Counted from the stretch's first letter, positions 45,574 through 55,291 are shown. The stretch: 64,000 nt of DNA from Anaerolineales bacterium (GCA_016789305.1 JAEURJ010000013.1:186001-250000); one strand, 5' to 3'. A program made the numbers and translations. The notes: generated from the letters alone by a model not told the origin.

Positions 45574-45580
45574 ACTTTTT
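45549..45580 (+). terminator. Attenuator terminator upstream of alaS
   Basis: AAAGTCCCGAACC (45549-45561) pairs with GGTTCGGGACTTT (45566-45578) in a 13-bp stem with a four-base loop; five T end at 45580 and are followed by CTTT. It is the terminator arm of the alaS leader system. Confidence 0.85.
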
Positions 45581-45643
45581 CTTTGTCCTGTACCCACTTT
45601 CTACTCACCACGTTTTCTTTCGTCTTTCCTCTACTGTCACTTG

Positions 45644-45652
45644 GTATAATTC
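45644..45652 (+). promoter_or_regulatory. Second, extended -10 promoter of alaS
   Basis: TGGTATAAT lies downstream of the attenuator, with a predicted start near 45659 and about 28 bases of leader before alaS. If active, it would give a basal level of synthetase that escapes attenuation. Confidence 0.55.
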
Positions 45653-45686
45653 GCCAGTCATTTCATCATTTCGGAGTGCTACGCAC

Positions 45687-48440
45687 ATGAGCAAAAAACT
45701 AACAGGCAATCAGATCCGTCAGGATTTTATCGATTTCTTCGTCGAGCATGGACATACCGCCGTGCCTTCCATGTCCCTTGTCCCGGGAGGGGATGGGACG
45801 CTTCTCTTCACAAACTCGGGCATGGTCCAATTCAAGGATGTCTTTGTCGGCACCGACACCCGTCCCTACAAACGCGCCGTCGACTCGCAGAAGTGTATGC
45901 GCGTGGCGGGCAAGCACAACGACCTCGAAGATGTAGGCCGCGACGATACGCATCACACCTTCTTTGAAATGCTCGGTAACTGGTCCTTCGGCGATTACTA
46001 CAAAAAGGACGCCATCGCCTGGTCATGGCAATTGCTCACCGATGTGTGGGGACTTCCCAAAGATAAACTCTACGCCACCGTCTTCAAAGACGATAAAGGC
46101 AATGTGCCCACCGACGAAGAAGCCGCTGATATTTGGAAGACACAACCCGGCTTCGACCCTTCGCACGTGCTGTATTTTGGACGCAAGGAAAACTTCTGGC
46201 AAATGGCAGAGTTCGGTCCGTGCGGCCCATGTTCCGAGATTCACATCGACCTCGGTGAAGAGCGCGATAACTTGCGCGGCACAGATCACGTCTGCGGCGT
46301 GAACGGTGACTGCACGCGCTACCTCGAACTGTGGAATAACGTTTTCATTCAATACAGCCTTTTCGAAGATGGCCGCCTCGAACCATTGCCCGCCAAGCAT
46401 GTCGATACCGGCATGGGCTTCGAGCGCATCGTCTCCGTTTTGCAAGGCGTCGACTCCAACTATAAGACCGACCTCTTCACCGGTTCTTTGGATGTATTGC
46501 GCTCGCTCACCGGTCACAGCGAAAAAGAAATGCTTGCGGATTTCACACCGTATCGCGTCATCTGCGATCATGCCCGTTCCGCCGCCTTTCTTATTGCGGA
46601 TGGTGTCGTCCCCGGCAACGGCGGCCGCAACTATGTCACCCGCATGATCATCCGCCGCGCCGCGCGCTTTGGCACCAAGATCGGTTTGAATGAACCCTTC
46701 CTCGCGAAGGTTGCCGAGTCTGTGGTCAACTACTACGGCGATTTTTATCCCGAACTCGAAAAGAACAAAGTCACCATATTGGATAACTTGACTCGCGAAG
46801 AAGTCCGCTTCGCACGGACCGTTGAAGCTGGTACTGCTCACTTACAGAATCACCTCGACGAAATTCGCGCCTCAAAGAAAACCGTCCTCGATGGACATAT
46901 TGCCTTCGATCTGTATGCCACTTACGGCCTGCCCTTCGAAATCTCCCGCGACATTGCCCGCGAACAAGGTCTCGATGTAGACGAAGCAGGTTTTACCGCG
47001 GCGAAAGAAGTCCATGCCAAAGCCTCCGGTGGCGGCAAGGCCATGGGTAAACTCGGCGGCGAAGACTCTGAATACTTTGCAAATATCTTGAAAGACCTGC
47101 AATCCAAAAAGAAGCTCGGCAAGGACGGCGTTGAATACGATCCATACAACAGCCCCAAAGTGGAAGGGGAAGTGCTGGCTTTGGTGGTCAACGGAGAATC
47201 TGTAAAATCTGCTGCATTGGACGATCAGGTCGAAGTTATTCTGCCCAAGACAGGTTTCTATATTGAATCTGGTGGTCAGGTCAATGACGAAGGTTATATT
47301 CGCGGCAAGGATTGGGAAATTGAAGTAACCGGCGTCCGCCGTGCTGCAGCAGGAACGATCACGCACATCGGGCAGGTGATCTCCGGTCAACCCAAAGTGG
47401 GTGATAAAGTCACCGCCGAAGTGGACCTTGTCCGCAGACATAACATCATGCGCAATCACACCGCCACCCATTTGCTTCATAAGGCTCTGCATGAAGTGCT
47501 CGGTGACCATGCCCGTCAGGCAGGTTCACTCGTCGCGCCGACTCACTTGCGCTTTGACTTTACTCAACCCGATGGCATGACCCCCGAACAGATCGAACGC
47601 GTCGAGAAGATGGTCAATGAAGCGATTGCGGCAGATATGCCTGTGGTCAAAGTGACCAAGTCACAAGAGGAAGCTAAAAAAGAAGGCGCGATGGCGCTCT
47701 TCGGCGAAAAATATGGCGAGATCGTAAGAACGGTAAGTATTCTGGAGTCGGACAGCTTGCTATCCGCTTCCAACTCTGTCGTGGGCTCAGCCCCCGACAA
47801 GCAGAGTAAATACTCCTACGAACTCTGCGGCGGAACACATCTTGATCGCACTTCCGACATTGGTGCATTTATCATCGTCAGCGAAGGTTCCGCAGCCGCA
47901 GGCATTCGCCGCATCGAAGCGGTCACAGGTCGCGGCGCATATGAACTCATCAACAAGCGTTTCAAGACTCTCAAGCAGGCTGCTGGTTCATTGAAGGCTT
48001 CTGTCGAAGAAGTGCCTTTGAGAGTGGATGCTTTGCAGGATGAAGTATCTGATCTCAAGAAACAACTTGCCGACCTGCGCGCGCAGTCTGCTCTTTCAAC
48101 ATTCAACCTGCAACTTTCCAACATTCAAACCATAAAAGATGTCAATGTTCTTGCCTTGGAGATTCCCGACTCAAACGTGGATACCTTGCGCATGTTGACC
48201 GATAAATTCCGCGAGAAATATCCGAAGGCGGGGGTTGCTGTCCTCGTGACAGGATCAACCGTCATCGCAGTCGTGACCGAAGACCTCGTCAAGAAAGGCC
48301 TCAAAGCTGGCGACCTCATTACCGGCATTGGCGGCAAAGGCGGCGGACGTCCCAACCTTGCGCAAGGCAGCCTGCCCGAAGGGGATGTCAACGCTGCGCT
48401 GGGTAAATTGTCGAAGGTTGTCGAAGAGAAGCTAAAGTAA
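45687..48440 (+). CDS. alaS: Alanyl-tRNA synthetase
   Basis: 917 residues, slightly longer than E. coli AlaRS. Class II motif regions are visible: VPSMSLVPGGDGTLLFTNSG at the start, MLGNWSFGDYYK and MGFERIVSVLQG. The editing domain has the HTATHLLHKALHE and ELCGGTHLDRTSD zinc/His sites that clear Ser- and Gly-tRNA(Ala). The C-terminal oligomerisation/DHHA1-like part ends GGKGGGRPNLAQGS. CGGAG lies 11 bases before the ATG. It attaches alanine to tRNA(Ala) in the cytoplasm. Its transcription is probably controlled by the upstream Ala-rich leader. Confidence 0.97.
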   Translation: MSKKLTGNQIRQDFIDFFVEHGHTAVPSMSLVPGGDGTLLFTNSGMVQFKDVFVGTDTRPYKRAVDSQKCMRVAGKHNDLEDVGRDDTHHTFFEMLGNWSFGDYYKKDAIAWSWQLLTDVWGLPKDKLYATVFKDDKGNVPTDEEAADIWKTQPGFDPSHVLYFGRKENFWQMAEFGPCGPCSEIHIDLGEERDNLRGTDHVCGVNGDCTRYLELWNNVFIQYSLFEDGRLEPLPAKHVDTGMGFERIVSVLQGVDSNYKTDLFTGSLDVLRSLTGHSEKEMLADFTPYRVICDHARSAAFLIADGVVPGNGGRNYVTRMIIRRAARFGTKIGLNEPFLAKVAESVVNYYGDFYPELEKNKVTILDNLTREEVRFARTVEAGTAHLQNHLDEIRASKKTVLDGHIAFDLYATYGLPFEISRDIAREQGLDVDEAGFTAAKEVHAKASGGGKAMGKLGGEDSEYFANILKDLQSKKKLGKDGVEYDPYNSPKVEGEVLALVVNGESVKSAALDDQVEVILPKTGFYIESGGQVNDEGYIRGKDWEIEVTGVRRAAAGTITHIGQVISGQPKVGDKVTAEVDLVRRHNIMRNHTATHLLHKALHEVLGDHARQAGSLVAPTHLRFDFTQPDGMTPEQIERVEKMVNEAIAADMPVVKVTKSQEEAKKEGAMALFGEKYGEIVRTVSILESDSLLSASNSVVGSAPDKQSKYSYELCGGTHLDRTSDIGAFIIVSEGSAAAGIRRIEAVTGRGAYELINKRFKTLKQAAGSLKASVEEVPLRVDALQDEVSDLKKQLADLRAQSALSTFNLQLSNIQTIKDVNVLALEIPDSNVDTLRMLTDKFREKYPKAGVAVLVTGSTVIAVVTEDLVKKGLKAGDLITGIGGKGGGRPNLAQGSLPEGDVNAALGKLSKVVEEKLK

Positions 48441-48446
48441 ATTGAT

Positions 48447-49241
48447 ATGCCTGATTTCAAATCCAAATACGGTTCGTATGCGCTCATCACCGGCGCGGCC
48501 AGCGGAATTGGCCGCGCCTTTGCGGAAGACCTTGCCGTGCGCGGCATCGCTCCGATCATCGTCGATATCAACTCGGAAGATGCCAAACGCGTTGCCGAGG
48601 AGTTAAAAGAAAAATATCAGGTGGATGCCCGCGTGCTTGCTTTGGATTTGTCCAAGCCGGAGTTTATGCAGGCCATTGAGAAATTCATTCAAGGGCTGGA
48701 TATCGGTCTCGTGATCCATTGCGCCGCGGTCAGCCTCGTGGACGAGTATTTGAATCTGCCGCTGGAAAAGCATCGTGCGCTGGTGGGTGTGAACGTTTCT
48801 GCCAGCATGGAGTTGGCTTATTATTTTGGCAGCCAGTTCAAGGCGCGAAAAAGAGGCGGGATCATTCTCGTTTCGTCCGCTTCGGCCATGCAGGGTTCGG
48901 CACTTGTCCAGCATTATGCCGCATCGAAGGCATACATCCTGACACTGGCGGAAGGGCTTTGGTACGAACTGCGTTCGCATGGTGTGGATGTGTTGGGGCT
49001 GATGCCTGGCTCCACCGAGACGCCCGCCATTCATGTCGGCGATCCCGATTTGAGCGGTGCGTACGTCATGCCTGCCGCGGACGTGGCTCGTGAAGCGCTG
49101 AATGCGCTTGGAAAGCAGCCCAGCCTGATCTCCGGCGCGCGCAACCGTCGCGATTTCTTTTTGCTGACACGTCTGCTCTCACGCAAGCAGGCCGTTGAGA
49201 TCGTCGGTGATCGCCTGATGAAAATGTATCGACGGACGTAA
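48447..49241 (+). CDS. Short-chain dehydrogenase/reductase
   Basis: 264 residues, classical SDR. The cofactor motif GAASGIG lies near residue 16, the catalytic Ser in LVSSASAMQG and Tyr/Lys in HYAASKAYI. An Asp after strand 2 (IVDIN) suggests NAD preference. It starts six bases after the alaS stop and may be read from the same transcript, but a function in alanine metabolism is not implied. Substrate unknown. A terminator follows after about 85 bases. Confidence 0.9.
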   Translation: MPDFKSKYGSYALITGAASGIGRAFAEDLAVRGIAPIIVDINSEDAKRVAEELKEKYQVDARVLALDLSKPEFMQAIEKFIQGLDIGLVIHCAAVSLVDEYLNLPLEKHRALVGVNVSASMELAYYFGSQFKARKRGGIILVSSASAMQGSALVQHYAASKAYILTLAEGLWYELRSHGVDVLGLMPGSTETPAIHVGDPDLSGAYVMPAADVAREALNALGKQPSLISGARNRRDFFLLTRLLSRKQAVEIVGDRLMKMYRRT

Positions 49242-49326
49242 TGTCGCGAAAAAGTTTGCTGAATGGAAAGGTGGCGGCTTCTAAACAAAGCTGTAAGCGA
49301 CGACGCAAATAAATTGATGTAAAGTT

Positions 49327-49354
49327 AAAGAAGCGGGATAACCGCTTCTTTTTT
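49327..49354 (+). terminator. Rho-independent terminator after the SDR gene
   Basis: AAAGAAGCGG (49327-49336) pairs with CCGCTTCTTT (49342-49351) with a five-base loop and a T-run of six to 49354. It ends the alaS-SDR transcript. Confidence 0.85.
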
Positions 49355-49393
49355 ATTCGCATTCTTGCTTATTTTATTTTGGAGTACGCAATC

Positions 49394-50440
49394 ATGGAAA
49401 ACTGGATCGCTCCCAACGAGAGCGAAACAAGGCAAAGGCGGGTTGTCCTGTGGACCTTTCCGCTGGGCTCCCTGTTGTTGTTCCTCTATTCGAAAAGCCT
49501 GTTCAACACCATGGAAACAGTGCAAGGGTGGAGTGCCGCCGTCTTTGGCCTGGAGCTGATTATTTTGTTTTTGCTGCTGCGCCTTGGCGGAATGTCCCTG
49601 CGCGTTGTGGAGTTGACCTTCTATTATTCGTTCGTTGCGTTCGTGTTTTTGATCGCAATAAGGGGTGTTGAAGACGTTTCTGGAAACCTGGCTGTGGACC
49701 CGTATATTTTCAGCGCGATGTTGAGCGGGCTGACGATGTGGATCTGCATTGTATTTTTGTCTTCGTATCTGATTCTGCCGCACACGCAAAACATGGTGCT
49801 CGTATCCGTCACCTGTGGCGGGTTTGTGCTGATCGCCATCTATCACCTGGTCTTCCGTGACGGTTTTCATATCTATTACATCTTTCGTTGGGTGAACACG
49901 TTCATGGGGCTGGGTGTGGTGACCCTGTTGATCTACTATACCGGCCGGCTGCAGCGCTTCTATGCCGATAACGATATGTTGACGGGTGTTTTAAATCGCA
50001 GGGTGGCACATGATATCCTGCGTCAGGAATGTGCACGCGCAGTTCGTTATAAGGAAGTGTTTTCCATCATATCGACCGACCTCGACCGCTTCAAACCCAT
50101 TAACGACACCCTTGGTCACGCCACAGGGGACCGCGTGCTGCGCGAGTTTACGACCCTCGCGAGACAATCGATCCGCGATATTGATTTTCTGGGCAGAGTG
50201 GGCGGGGATGAATTCCTGATCATTTTGCCAACAGCCAATATGGAAAATGCCTCGCTGGTGGCTGAACGCATTCGTGTTGCGGTGAGGGAACACAACTTTC
50301 AAGTACCGCTCTCGATCACCGCCAGTTTTGGCGTTGCCATGTTCAATGACGATAGATCACTTGAAGAATTTCTGAATCGTGCAGACCTTGGGTTGTACGA
50401 TGCCAAGCGTCAGGGTGGAGATCGTGTGGCGGCGCGCTAG
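49394..50440 (+). CDS. Membrane-bound diguanylate cyclase (GGDEF)
   Basis: 348 residues from the ATG at 49394, with GGAG nine bases upstream. Six hydrophobic helices (residues about 20-175) form an integral-membrane sensor part without recognised motif. A GGDEF domain follows with DMLTGVLNRR at its start and the intact catalytic loop RVGGDEFLIIL. No RxxD inhibitory site is evident before GGDEF. It would make cyclic di-GMP from GTP at the membrane. It ends four bases inside the convergent GH31 gene. Confidence 0.9.
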   Translation: MENWIAPNESETRQRRVVLWTFPLGSLLLFLYSKSLFNTMETVQGWSAAVFGLELIILFLLLRLGGMSLRVVELTFYYSFVAFVFLIAIRGVEDVSGNLAVDPYIFSAMLSGLTMWICIVFLSSYLILPHTQNMVLVSVTCGGFVLIAIYHLVFRDGFHIYYIFRWVNTFMGLGVVTLLIYYTGRLQRFYADNDMLTGVLNRRVAHDILRQECARAVRYKEVFSIISTDLDRFKPINDTLGHATGDRVLREFTTLARQSIRDIDFLGRVGGDEFLIILPTANMENASLVAERIRVAVREHNFQVPLSITASFGVAMFNDDRSLEEFLNRADLGLYDAKRQGGDRVAAR

Positions 50441-52710
50441 GATTTAAGTTGAATGCTCAATTCGTCGATGGATGCCTCTGCTTTGACGATTTCCATTCCG
50501 CTGACTAAAACGTTCCAGGCTTTGCCAGGTCCCCGCCGGTGAACGTGGATCATGCGGCCATCCCGTCTGACTTCAAAAACCGCTTCGACCTTTCCATCTG
50601 AGCTGGGGACTTCAACTTTTACATGTTTCCCATCTTCAAGATGGGTAATGTGCAGCGTAACTCCGTCACTGTAATCGTAGTCGGGCCTGTCTGTTTGGCT
50701 TCCAATGGGGATGACTGAATTGGGGCGCACCAATAATGGAAGGCTTGTGAATTCGTGCGTTTCCTGCGCCCAGCGCGGACCTTCAATCACATTTCCGTTC
50801 AACAGATTTGTCCAACGCCCTTCGGGGACATAAAATCTCACGCTTCCGTCATGACTGAAAACAGGCGCGACCAAAAGAGAATCGCCCAGCATATATTGCA
50901 AATCCAGGTACTCACATGTGGGGTCGTCTGGAAATTCCAGGAGCATTGCGCGCATCATCGGTGTCCCGTCTTCGCGTGTCTGCATGGCTGTGCGGAACAG
51001 ATACGGCATCAAACTGCATTTGAGTTTGGTGAATTTCGAAAGCACGTTCACGGCTTCTTCGTCGTAATTCCACGGCACGCGATAGGATGAACTCCCGTGC
51101 AGACGGCTGTGTGAGGAAAGCAATCCAAACGCAGCCCAGCGTTTATACACATCTGCGCTGGCAGTTTGCTCAAAGCCGCCGATGTCGTGACTCCAAAAGC
51201 CAAAGCCTGATAGCCCAAGGGAAAGCCCGCCGCGCAGACTTTCCGCCATCGATTCAAAAGTGGCTGTGCAATCACCGCCCCAATGCACCGGAAATTGCTG
51301 TCCGCCTGCCGTAGCGGAACGTGCAAAGACGATGGCATCGCCTTCGCCGCGTTCTTCGCGGAGCAGATCGAAGACAGTTTTGTTATACAGATATGAATAA
51401 TAATTGTGCATCTTGAATGGATCGGAACCATCGTGATAGATCACGTCGATGGGAATACGTTCACCGAAGTCGGTCTTGAAGGTATCCACACCCATCCCAA
51501 GTAATGAGCGCAGTTTTCCCGAGAACCATTTGCATGCTTCGGGATTCGTAAAATCCACGATGCCCATGCCCGCCTGCCATTTGTCCGTTTGCCAGATATC
51601 GCCGTTTGGTTTTTTGATGAGATAGCCGTTTTTTGCAGCCTCGTCAAACAGGATCGAGCGTTGCGCAATGTAGGGATTGATCCACACGCAAATGTGCAAG
51701 CCGCGACTCTTCAATCGAGACAGCATCCCCTGTGGGTCAGGAAAGAAGCGCGAGTCCCATTGCAGGTCCGTCCAGTTAAATTCCTTCATCCAAAAACAAT
51801 CGAAGTGAAAAACATGCAGGGGGATATCCCGCTTTGCCATTTCATCGATAAAGCCTGTAACAGTTTGCTCGTCATAGCCGGTGGTAAAAGATGTGGAGAG
51901 CCACAAACCAAATGACCAGGCTGGCGGCAATGCGGGACGGCCCGTGAGCGCCGTATAACGATTCAGGATTTCCTTGGGAGTTGGGCCGTAGATAATGAAG
52001 TACTCAAGCGCTTCGCCCTCCACCGAGAATTGGACGCGCTCCACTTTTTCGGACGCCACCTCGAAAGATACCCGTTCCGGCTGGCGGACGAAGACCCCGT
52101 ATCCGCGATTGGTTAAATAAAATGGGATGTTTTTGTAGGATTGTTCGCTGCTGGTGCCGCCATCTTCGTTCCAAATATCCACCACCTGGCCGTTTTTGAT
52201 AAAAGAAGTGAAGCGTTCGCCAAGCCCATAGACAACTTCGCCGACGCCTAGATTGAGTTGTTCGTGAATAAATCGTCCCTCGGGCGTATCGACAAACCCA
52301 ATGGCGCGCCAGCCACTGGAGGTGAGCGATTGGCCCTTGCCCAGGAATTCAACCAACCAGTTTTCGCCTTGATAAATTCGAACGCTTAAGTCGCCGCTGG
52401 TCAGTGTGGTGTGAGATTCCTCGTTTGATATGTGGACCTTCGTTTTGGCATCCTGATGGATTTCGAATTCCGGATTTCTCGGCAGAACCCCCTTGTGATG
52501 GACGATCTTTACTTGAATGACATTTTCCATCGGGGAGGCATAGTGCACAGCAAGCAGCGGCAGGTTTAACGTGTCGCCCCGCCCGTTCAATTTTTTGGTG
52601 GGCGCAAAGACTGTGATCGCATCCGATTCGATTTCGATATCATGCACCTGTTCGGCGTAATGCGGGGTCATGCCTTTGCGTATTTGCCAGTAGCCGTCTG
52701 TGAATTTCAT
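50437..52710 (-). CDS. GH31 glycosidase, alpha-xylosidase-like
   Basis: 757 residues. The catalytic nucleophile is the Asp of FKTDFGERIPIDV and the acid/base lies in WGGDCTATFESMAESLRGG; both stretches are strikingly like E. coli YicI-type alpha-xylosidases. The GLSGFGFWSHDIGGFE loop is also typical. No signal peptide, so cytoplasmic. Probable action is release of xylose or glucose from the non-reducing end of imported oligosaccharides. Eleven bases separate it from the upstream GH13 gene, so the two act together in saccharide use. Confidence 0.9.
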   Translation of the reverse strand: MKFTDGYWQIRKGMTPHYAEQVHDIEIESDAITVFAPTKKLNGRGDTLNLPLLAVHYASPMENVIQVKIVHHKGVLPRNPEFEIHQDAKTKVHISNEESHTTLTSGDLSVRIYQGENWLVEFLGKGQSLTSSGWRAIGFVDTPEGRFIHEQLNLGVGEVVYGLGERFTSFIKNGQVVDIWNEDGGTSSEQSYKNIPFYLTNRGYGVFVRQPERVSFEVASEKVERVQFSVEGEALEYFIIYGPTPKEILNRYTALTGRPALPPAWSFGLWLSTSFTTGYDEQTVTGFIDEMAKRDIPLHVFHFDCFWMKEFNWTDLQWDSRFFPDPQGMLSRLKSRGLHICVWINPYIAQRSILFDEAAKNGYLIKKPNGDIWQTDKWQAGMGIVDFTNPEACKWFSGKLRSLLGMGVDTFKTDFGERIPIDVIYHDGSDPFKMHNYYSYLYNKTVFDLLREERGEGDAIVFARSATAGGQQFPVHWGGDCTATFESMAESLRGGLSLGLSGFGFWSHDIGGFEQTASADVYKRWAAFGLLSSHSRLHGSSSYRVPWNYDEEAVNVLSKFTKLKCSLMPYLFRTAMQTREDGTPMMRAMLLEFPDDPTCEYLDLQYMLGDSLLVAPVFSHDGSVRFYVPEGRWTNLLNGNVIEGPRWAQETHEFTSLPLLVRPNSVIPIGSQTDRPDYDYSDGVTLHITHLEDGKHVKVEVPSSDGKVEAVFEVRRDGRMIHVHRRGPGKAWNVLVSGMEIVKAEASIDELSIQLKS

Positions 52711-52721
52711 GCCGTTTTCCT

Positions 52722-54329
52722 TTAAGCCGAGGGCTTTAATATAATTCCGTCAAATCCACCGAGCTGAATATCCCCCCCATTGATTTCACCTGACCGTGCG
52801 GTCTGAAAAAGAATCTTAACGCCCGTAAATTGAATCTCTCTTTTTGTGTCACTAAAGTTTAGATAGATAAAAACGCTTTCATTTTCCAGTTTTCTTTCAT
52901 AACCCAATACCCCTTCCGGTAGATTTTTAAGTAAACGAAGCGAACCTTCGCGTACCGCAGCTTCACTGTTTCGAATTTTCATAATGGCTTGAACAGTATT
53001 CAGAAGCGAATTTTCCTGCAGGCTTTCTCTTTCCACATTGATTTCCTTGTGATTTTCATGGACAGGCAGCCAAGTCTTTTCAGCAGAGGAAAAGCCCGCA
53101 TTCTTATCACTGTTCCATTGCATTGGCGTGCGGACTTCGTCTCGGTTGATGGTCATGCCGAGAGCGTCAAAGACGAAGCGTGGGATCAATTTGAATTTGT
53201 GCGGAATGGGGTCCAGCGCAGTGGCGAAGGGCTGTGGCAGATTTGTCATGCCGATCTCTTCGCCGTAATACATGCAGGGCACCCCGCGAACGGTGAGTTG
53301 CAGCAAGGCGAGGAGTTTTGCCTTGCGGAGGTCATTGCCGAGTTTGTGAATACTTCGCCGCCTGTCGTGATTGCTGAACACATAGACCGGCATGAAGGGT
53401 TCAGGGAAGTGTGTTTCGATCCTTTGAATTAACTCATGAAAATATCCGGCTGTAAATTGAAAACCCAACATTTCAAAATCAAAGACCAGTCCGAGGCCGT
53501 TGTTGGTTTCGTCTCCCAAAAACCTGCGGATGATCGATTTGTTTCCGCTCACTTCGCCGAGCAGAATCCTGTCTCCGAACTCATTGCAGACAGCGCGCAG
53601 TTCTTTTGCAAATTCAAAACTCTCGGGTTGATTGAGCGTGTATTTTGCTTCCTGAAAAAATCCAGAGGGATCATCTTCTGTTGGCGCAAGTTTGAACGAG
53701 AACGGATTATCTCGAAACTCTACGTCCTTGTAGATGACGTTGAAGATGTCCAGCCGAAAACCGTCCACGCCTTTGCCTAGCCAAAAGCGGACCGTATCAA
53801 ACATGGCCTTTTTGACTTCGGGATTTCGGTAATTTAGATCAGGTTGGAAGGGGAGAAAGCTGGACCAGAAATATTGTCCGCGCTCTGTGGAATAGTGCCA
53901 GCCGCTTCCGCCGGTCATGCTTTGCCAGTTGTTGGGTTTGTCCCGCCAGATGTACCAATCAGCTTTCGGATTATCTTTTGATGAAGATGATTCTTTAAAC
54001 CATTCATGTTCGATGGAGGTATGGTTCATTACCATGTCGAAGACGATTTTCATTCCCCTTTGATGGACTTCGTCAATCAATTGAAGCGCATCGTTCATTG
54101 TCCCGTATTCGGGAGCGATGTCAGTGTAGTTTGAGATGTCGTAACCGGTATCAGCTTGCGGTGAGGAAAAGAACGGCGAGATCCAGATCGTTTCAAATCC
54201 CAGCTTGTGGATGTAATCCAGTTTTTGAATGATGCCTTGCAGGTCGCCGATCCCGTCACCGTTTGAATCGTAAAACGAACGCGGATAGATTTGATAGATG
54301 CTTGTTTTGTGAACCCAGGGTGTATTCAT
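52722..54329 (-). CDS. GH13 alpha-glucosidase (oligo-1,6-glucosidase type)
   Basis: 535 residues. GH13 regions are clear: FDMVMNHTS (region I), GFRLDIFNVI with the nucleophile Asp, LLGEVSGN with the acid/base Glu, and FSNHDRRR with the transition-state Asp. The start, YQIYPRSFYDSNGDGIGDLQGI, is that of oligo-1,6-glucosidases and related trehalose/sucrose enzymes, which cleave alpha-1,6 or alpha-1,4 bonds of short glucans in the cytoplasm. It precedes the GH31 gene in the same transcript; a hairpin separates it from the prenyltransferase gene. Confidence 0.92.
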   Translation of the reverse strand: MNTPWVHKTSIYQIYPRSFYDSNGDGIGDLQGIIQKLDYIHKLGFETIWISPFFSSPQADTGYDISNYTDIAPEYGTMNDALQLIDEVHQRGMKIVFDMVMNHTSIEHEWFKESSSSKDNPKADWYIWRDKPNNWQSMTGGSGWHYSTERGQYFWSSFLPFQPDLNYRNPEVKKAMFDTVRFWLGKGVDGFRLDIFNVIYKDVEFRDNPFSFKLAPTEDDPSGFFQEAKYTLNQPESFEFAKELRAVCNEFGDRILLGEVSGNKSIIRRFLGDETNNGLGLVFDFEMLGFQFTAGYFHELIQRIETHFPEPFMPVYVFSNHDRRRSIHKLGNDLRKAKLLALLQLTVRGVPCMYYGEEIGMTNLPQPFATALDPIPHKFKLIPRFVFDALGMTINRDEVRTPMQWNSDKNAGFSSAEKTWLPVHENHKEINVERESLQENSLLNTVQAIMKIRNSEAAVREGSLRLLKNLPEGVLGYERKLENESVFIYLNFSDTKREIQFTGVKILFQTARSGEINGGDIQLGGFDGIILKPSA

Positions 54330-54343
54330 TGGCGGATAAATTG

Positions 54344-54369
54344 ATCCCCTCCAAATCTTTGGAGGGGAT
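54344..54369. other. Hairpin between the prenyltransferase and GH13 genes
   Basis: ATCCCCTCCAAA (54344-54355) and TTTGGAGGGGAT (54358-54369) form a perfect 12-bp stem with a two-base loop. On the minus strand only a weak T-rich stretch follows, so it could be a partial terminator that separates the ebo-like genes from the glucosidases. Confidence 0.6.
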
Positions 54370-54377
54370 GGTTGATC

Positions 54378-55271
54378 TTACTTAAGCAATACAAAGATGG
54401 AGATGATCACAAGATGTGCCAGTGGATAATAGCTGGCTTTATCGAAAAGCGCGGCGGCTCCGCGACCTTCCTGTTTTTTATAAAGCTGATACCCCGGGAC
54501 GAGCAGCAGAAAAAATCCCGCCGCAATACTCGCCAGGATATACGGAATGCCAAGTTGCAGCGGTGAAGCTTTCGGCAAAAATGCGCTAATGAACACGGTG
54601 ATCCCAAGTGTAATCAGTACGATAATGCCAGCTTTTTGTGTGCCAAGTTGCAGTGGGATCGTTTTTGCGTGAACGCGTTTGTCTTCGACAGTGTCGTTCC
54701 AATCGGCCGGTGTATTTTGCCCGCCGATCTCCCAAAAGAACACCCAGGCAAGTAGAAGCAAAAGGAGTGTAGGGGATGGTTTTGGATCGACAACAAAGAT
54801 CGCTGCGATCGGTCCGCTGGATTTCACCAACCCGCTGACGAACGTTCGCAGGTATGTGACTTTGAACAACATGACATAGACGACTTCAAGAGCTGTGGCG
54901 GCAACAAGAATGATCACGATGGATGGATTGAGGAAATATGAGCCAGCCATCGCGGCTGCAAACCAACATGCAAACCATATCCATCCGCTTTGATAACTAA
55001 GAACGTTTCGAGCCAATGGGTAGCGCAGTTCAGAAGCTTCAACGGAGTAGCCTTCGTTAATTCCGCCGGTGAATTTTTCGCGATCCACGGCAATCCCGAC
55101 GAGGTCATTCAAGGCGTAAATGGCGGTATATGCGGCAAATGCGGTAAACAGCGATAAAAGGATGGTCTGCCACTCAGGGAATTTGCCCAGCCATAAAAGC
55201 GCATAAAAGCCTGGGGCGGCAATGTCCAATACGCCATGGGCTGTTCTGGAAAGTGCAAAGAATCGGTTCAT
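54378..55271 (-). CDS. UbiA-family prenyltransferase (EboC-like)
   Basis: 297 residues with eight to nine hydrophobic helices. The first Asp-rich motif reads NDLVGIAVDREKF (residues about 56-68) and the second WNDTVEDKRVHAKTIPL (about 192-208), which bind Mg2+ and the prenyl diphosphate. UbiA proteins attach isoprenoid chains to aromatic or polar acceptors in the membrane. The neighbours (a sugar-phosphate-cyclase-like gene and a TIM-barrel gene) make this equivalent to EboC of the ebo gene clusters. AGGAG lies before the ATG. Acceptor and chain length are unknown. Confidence 0.85.
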   Translation of the reverse strand: MNRFFALSRTAHGVLDIAAPGFYALLWLGKFPEWQTILLSLFTAFAAYTAIYALNDLVGIAVDREKFTGGINEGYSVEASELRYPLARNVLSYQSGWIWFACWFAAAMAGSYFLNPSIVIILVAATALEVVYVMLFKVTYLRTFVSGLVKSSGPIAAIFVVDPKPSPTLLLLLLAWVFFWEIGGQNTPADWNDTVEDKRVHAKTIPLQLGTQKAGIIVLITLGITVFISAFLPKASPLQLGIPYILASIAAGFFLLLVPGYQLYKKQEGRGAAALFDKASYYPLAHLVIISIFVLLK

Positions 55272-55291
55272 ACCAAAACTCCTAATGGAAA

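Noticed and set aside
46023..46841. Minus-strand frame of 272 codons opposite alaS
   Set aside because: Shadow of the alaS reading frame; no ribosome site or family features.
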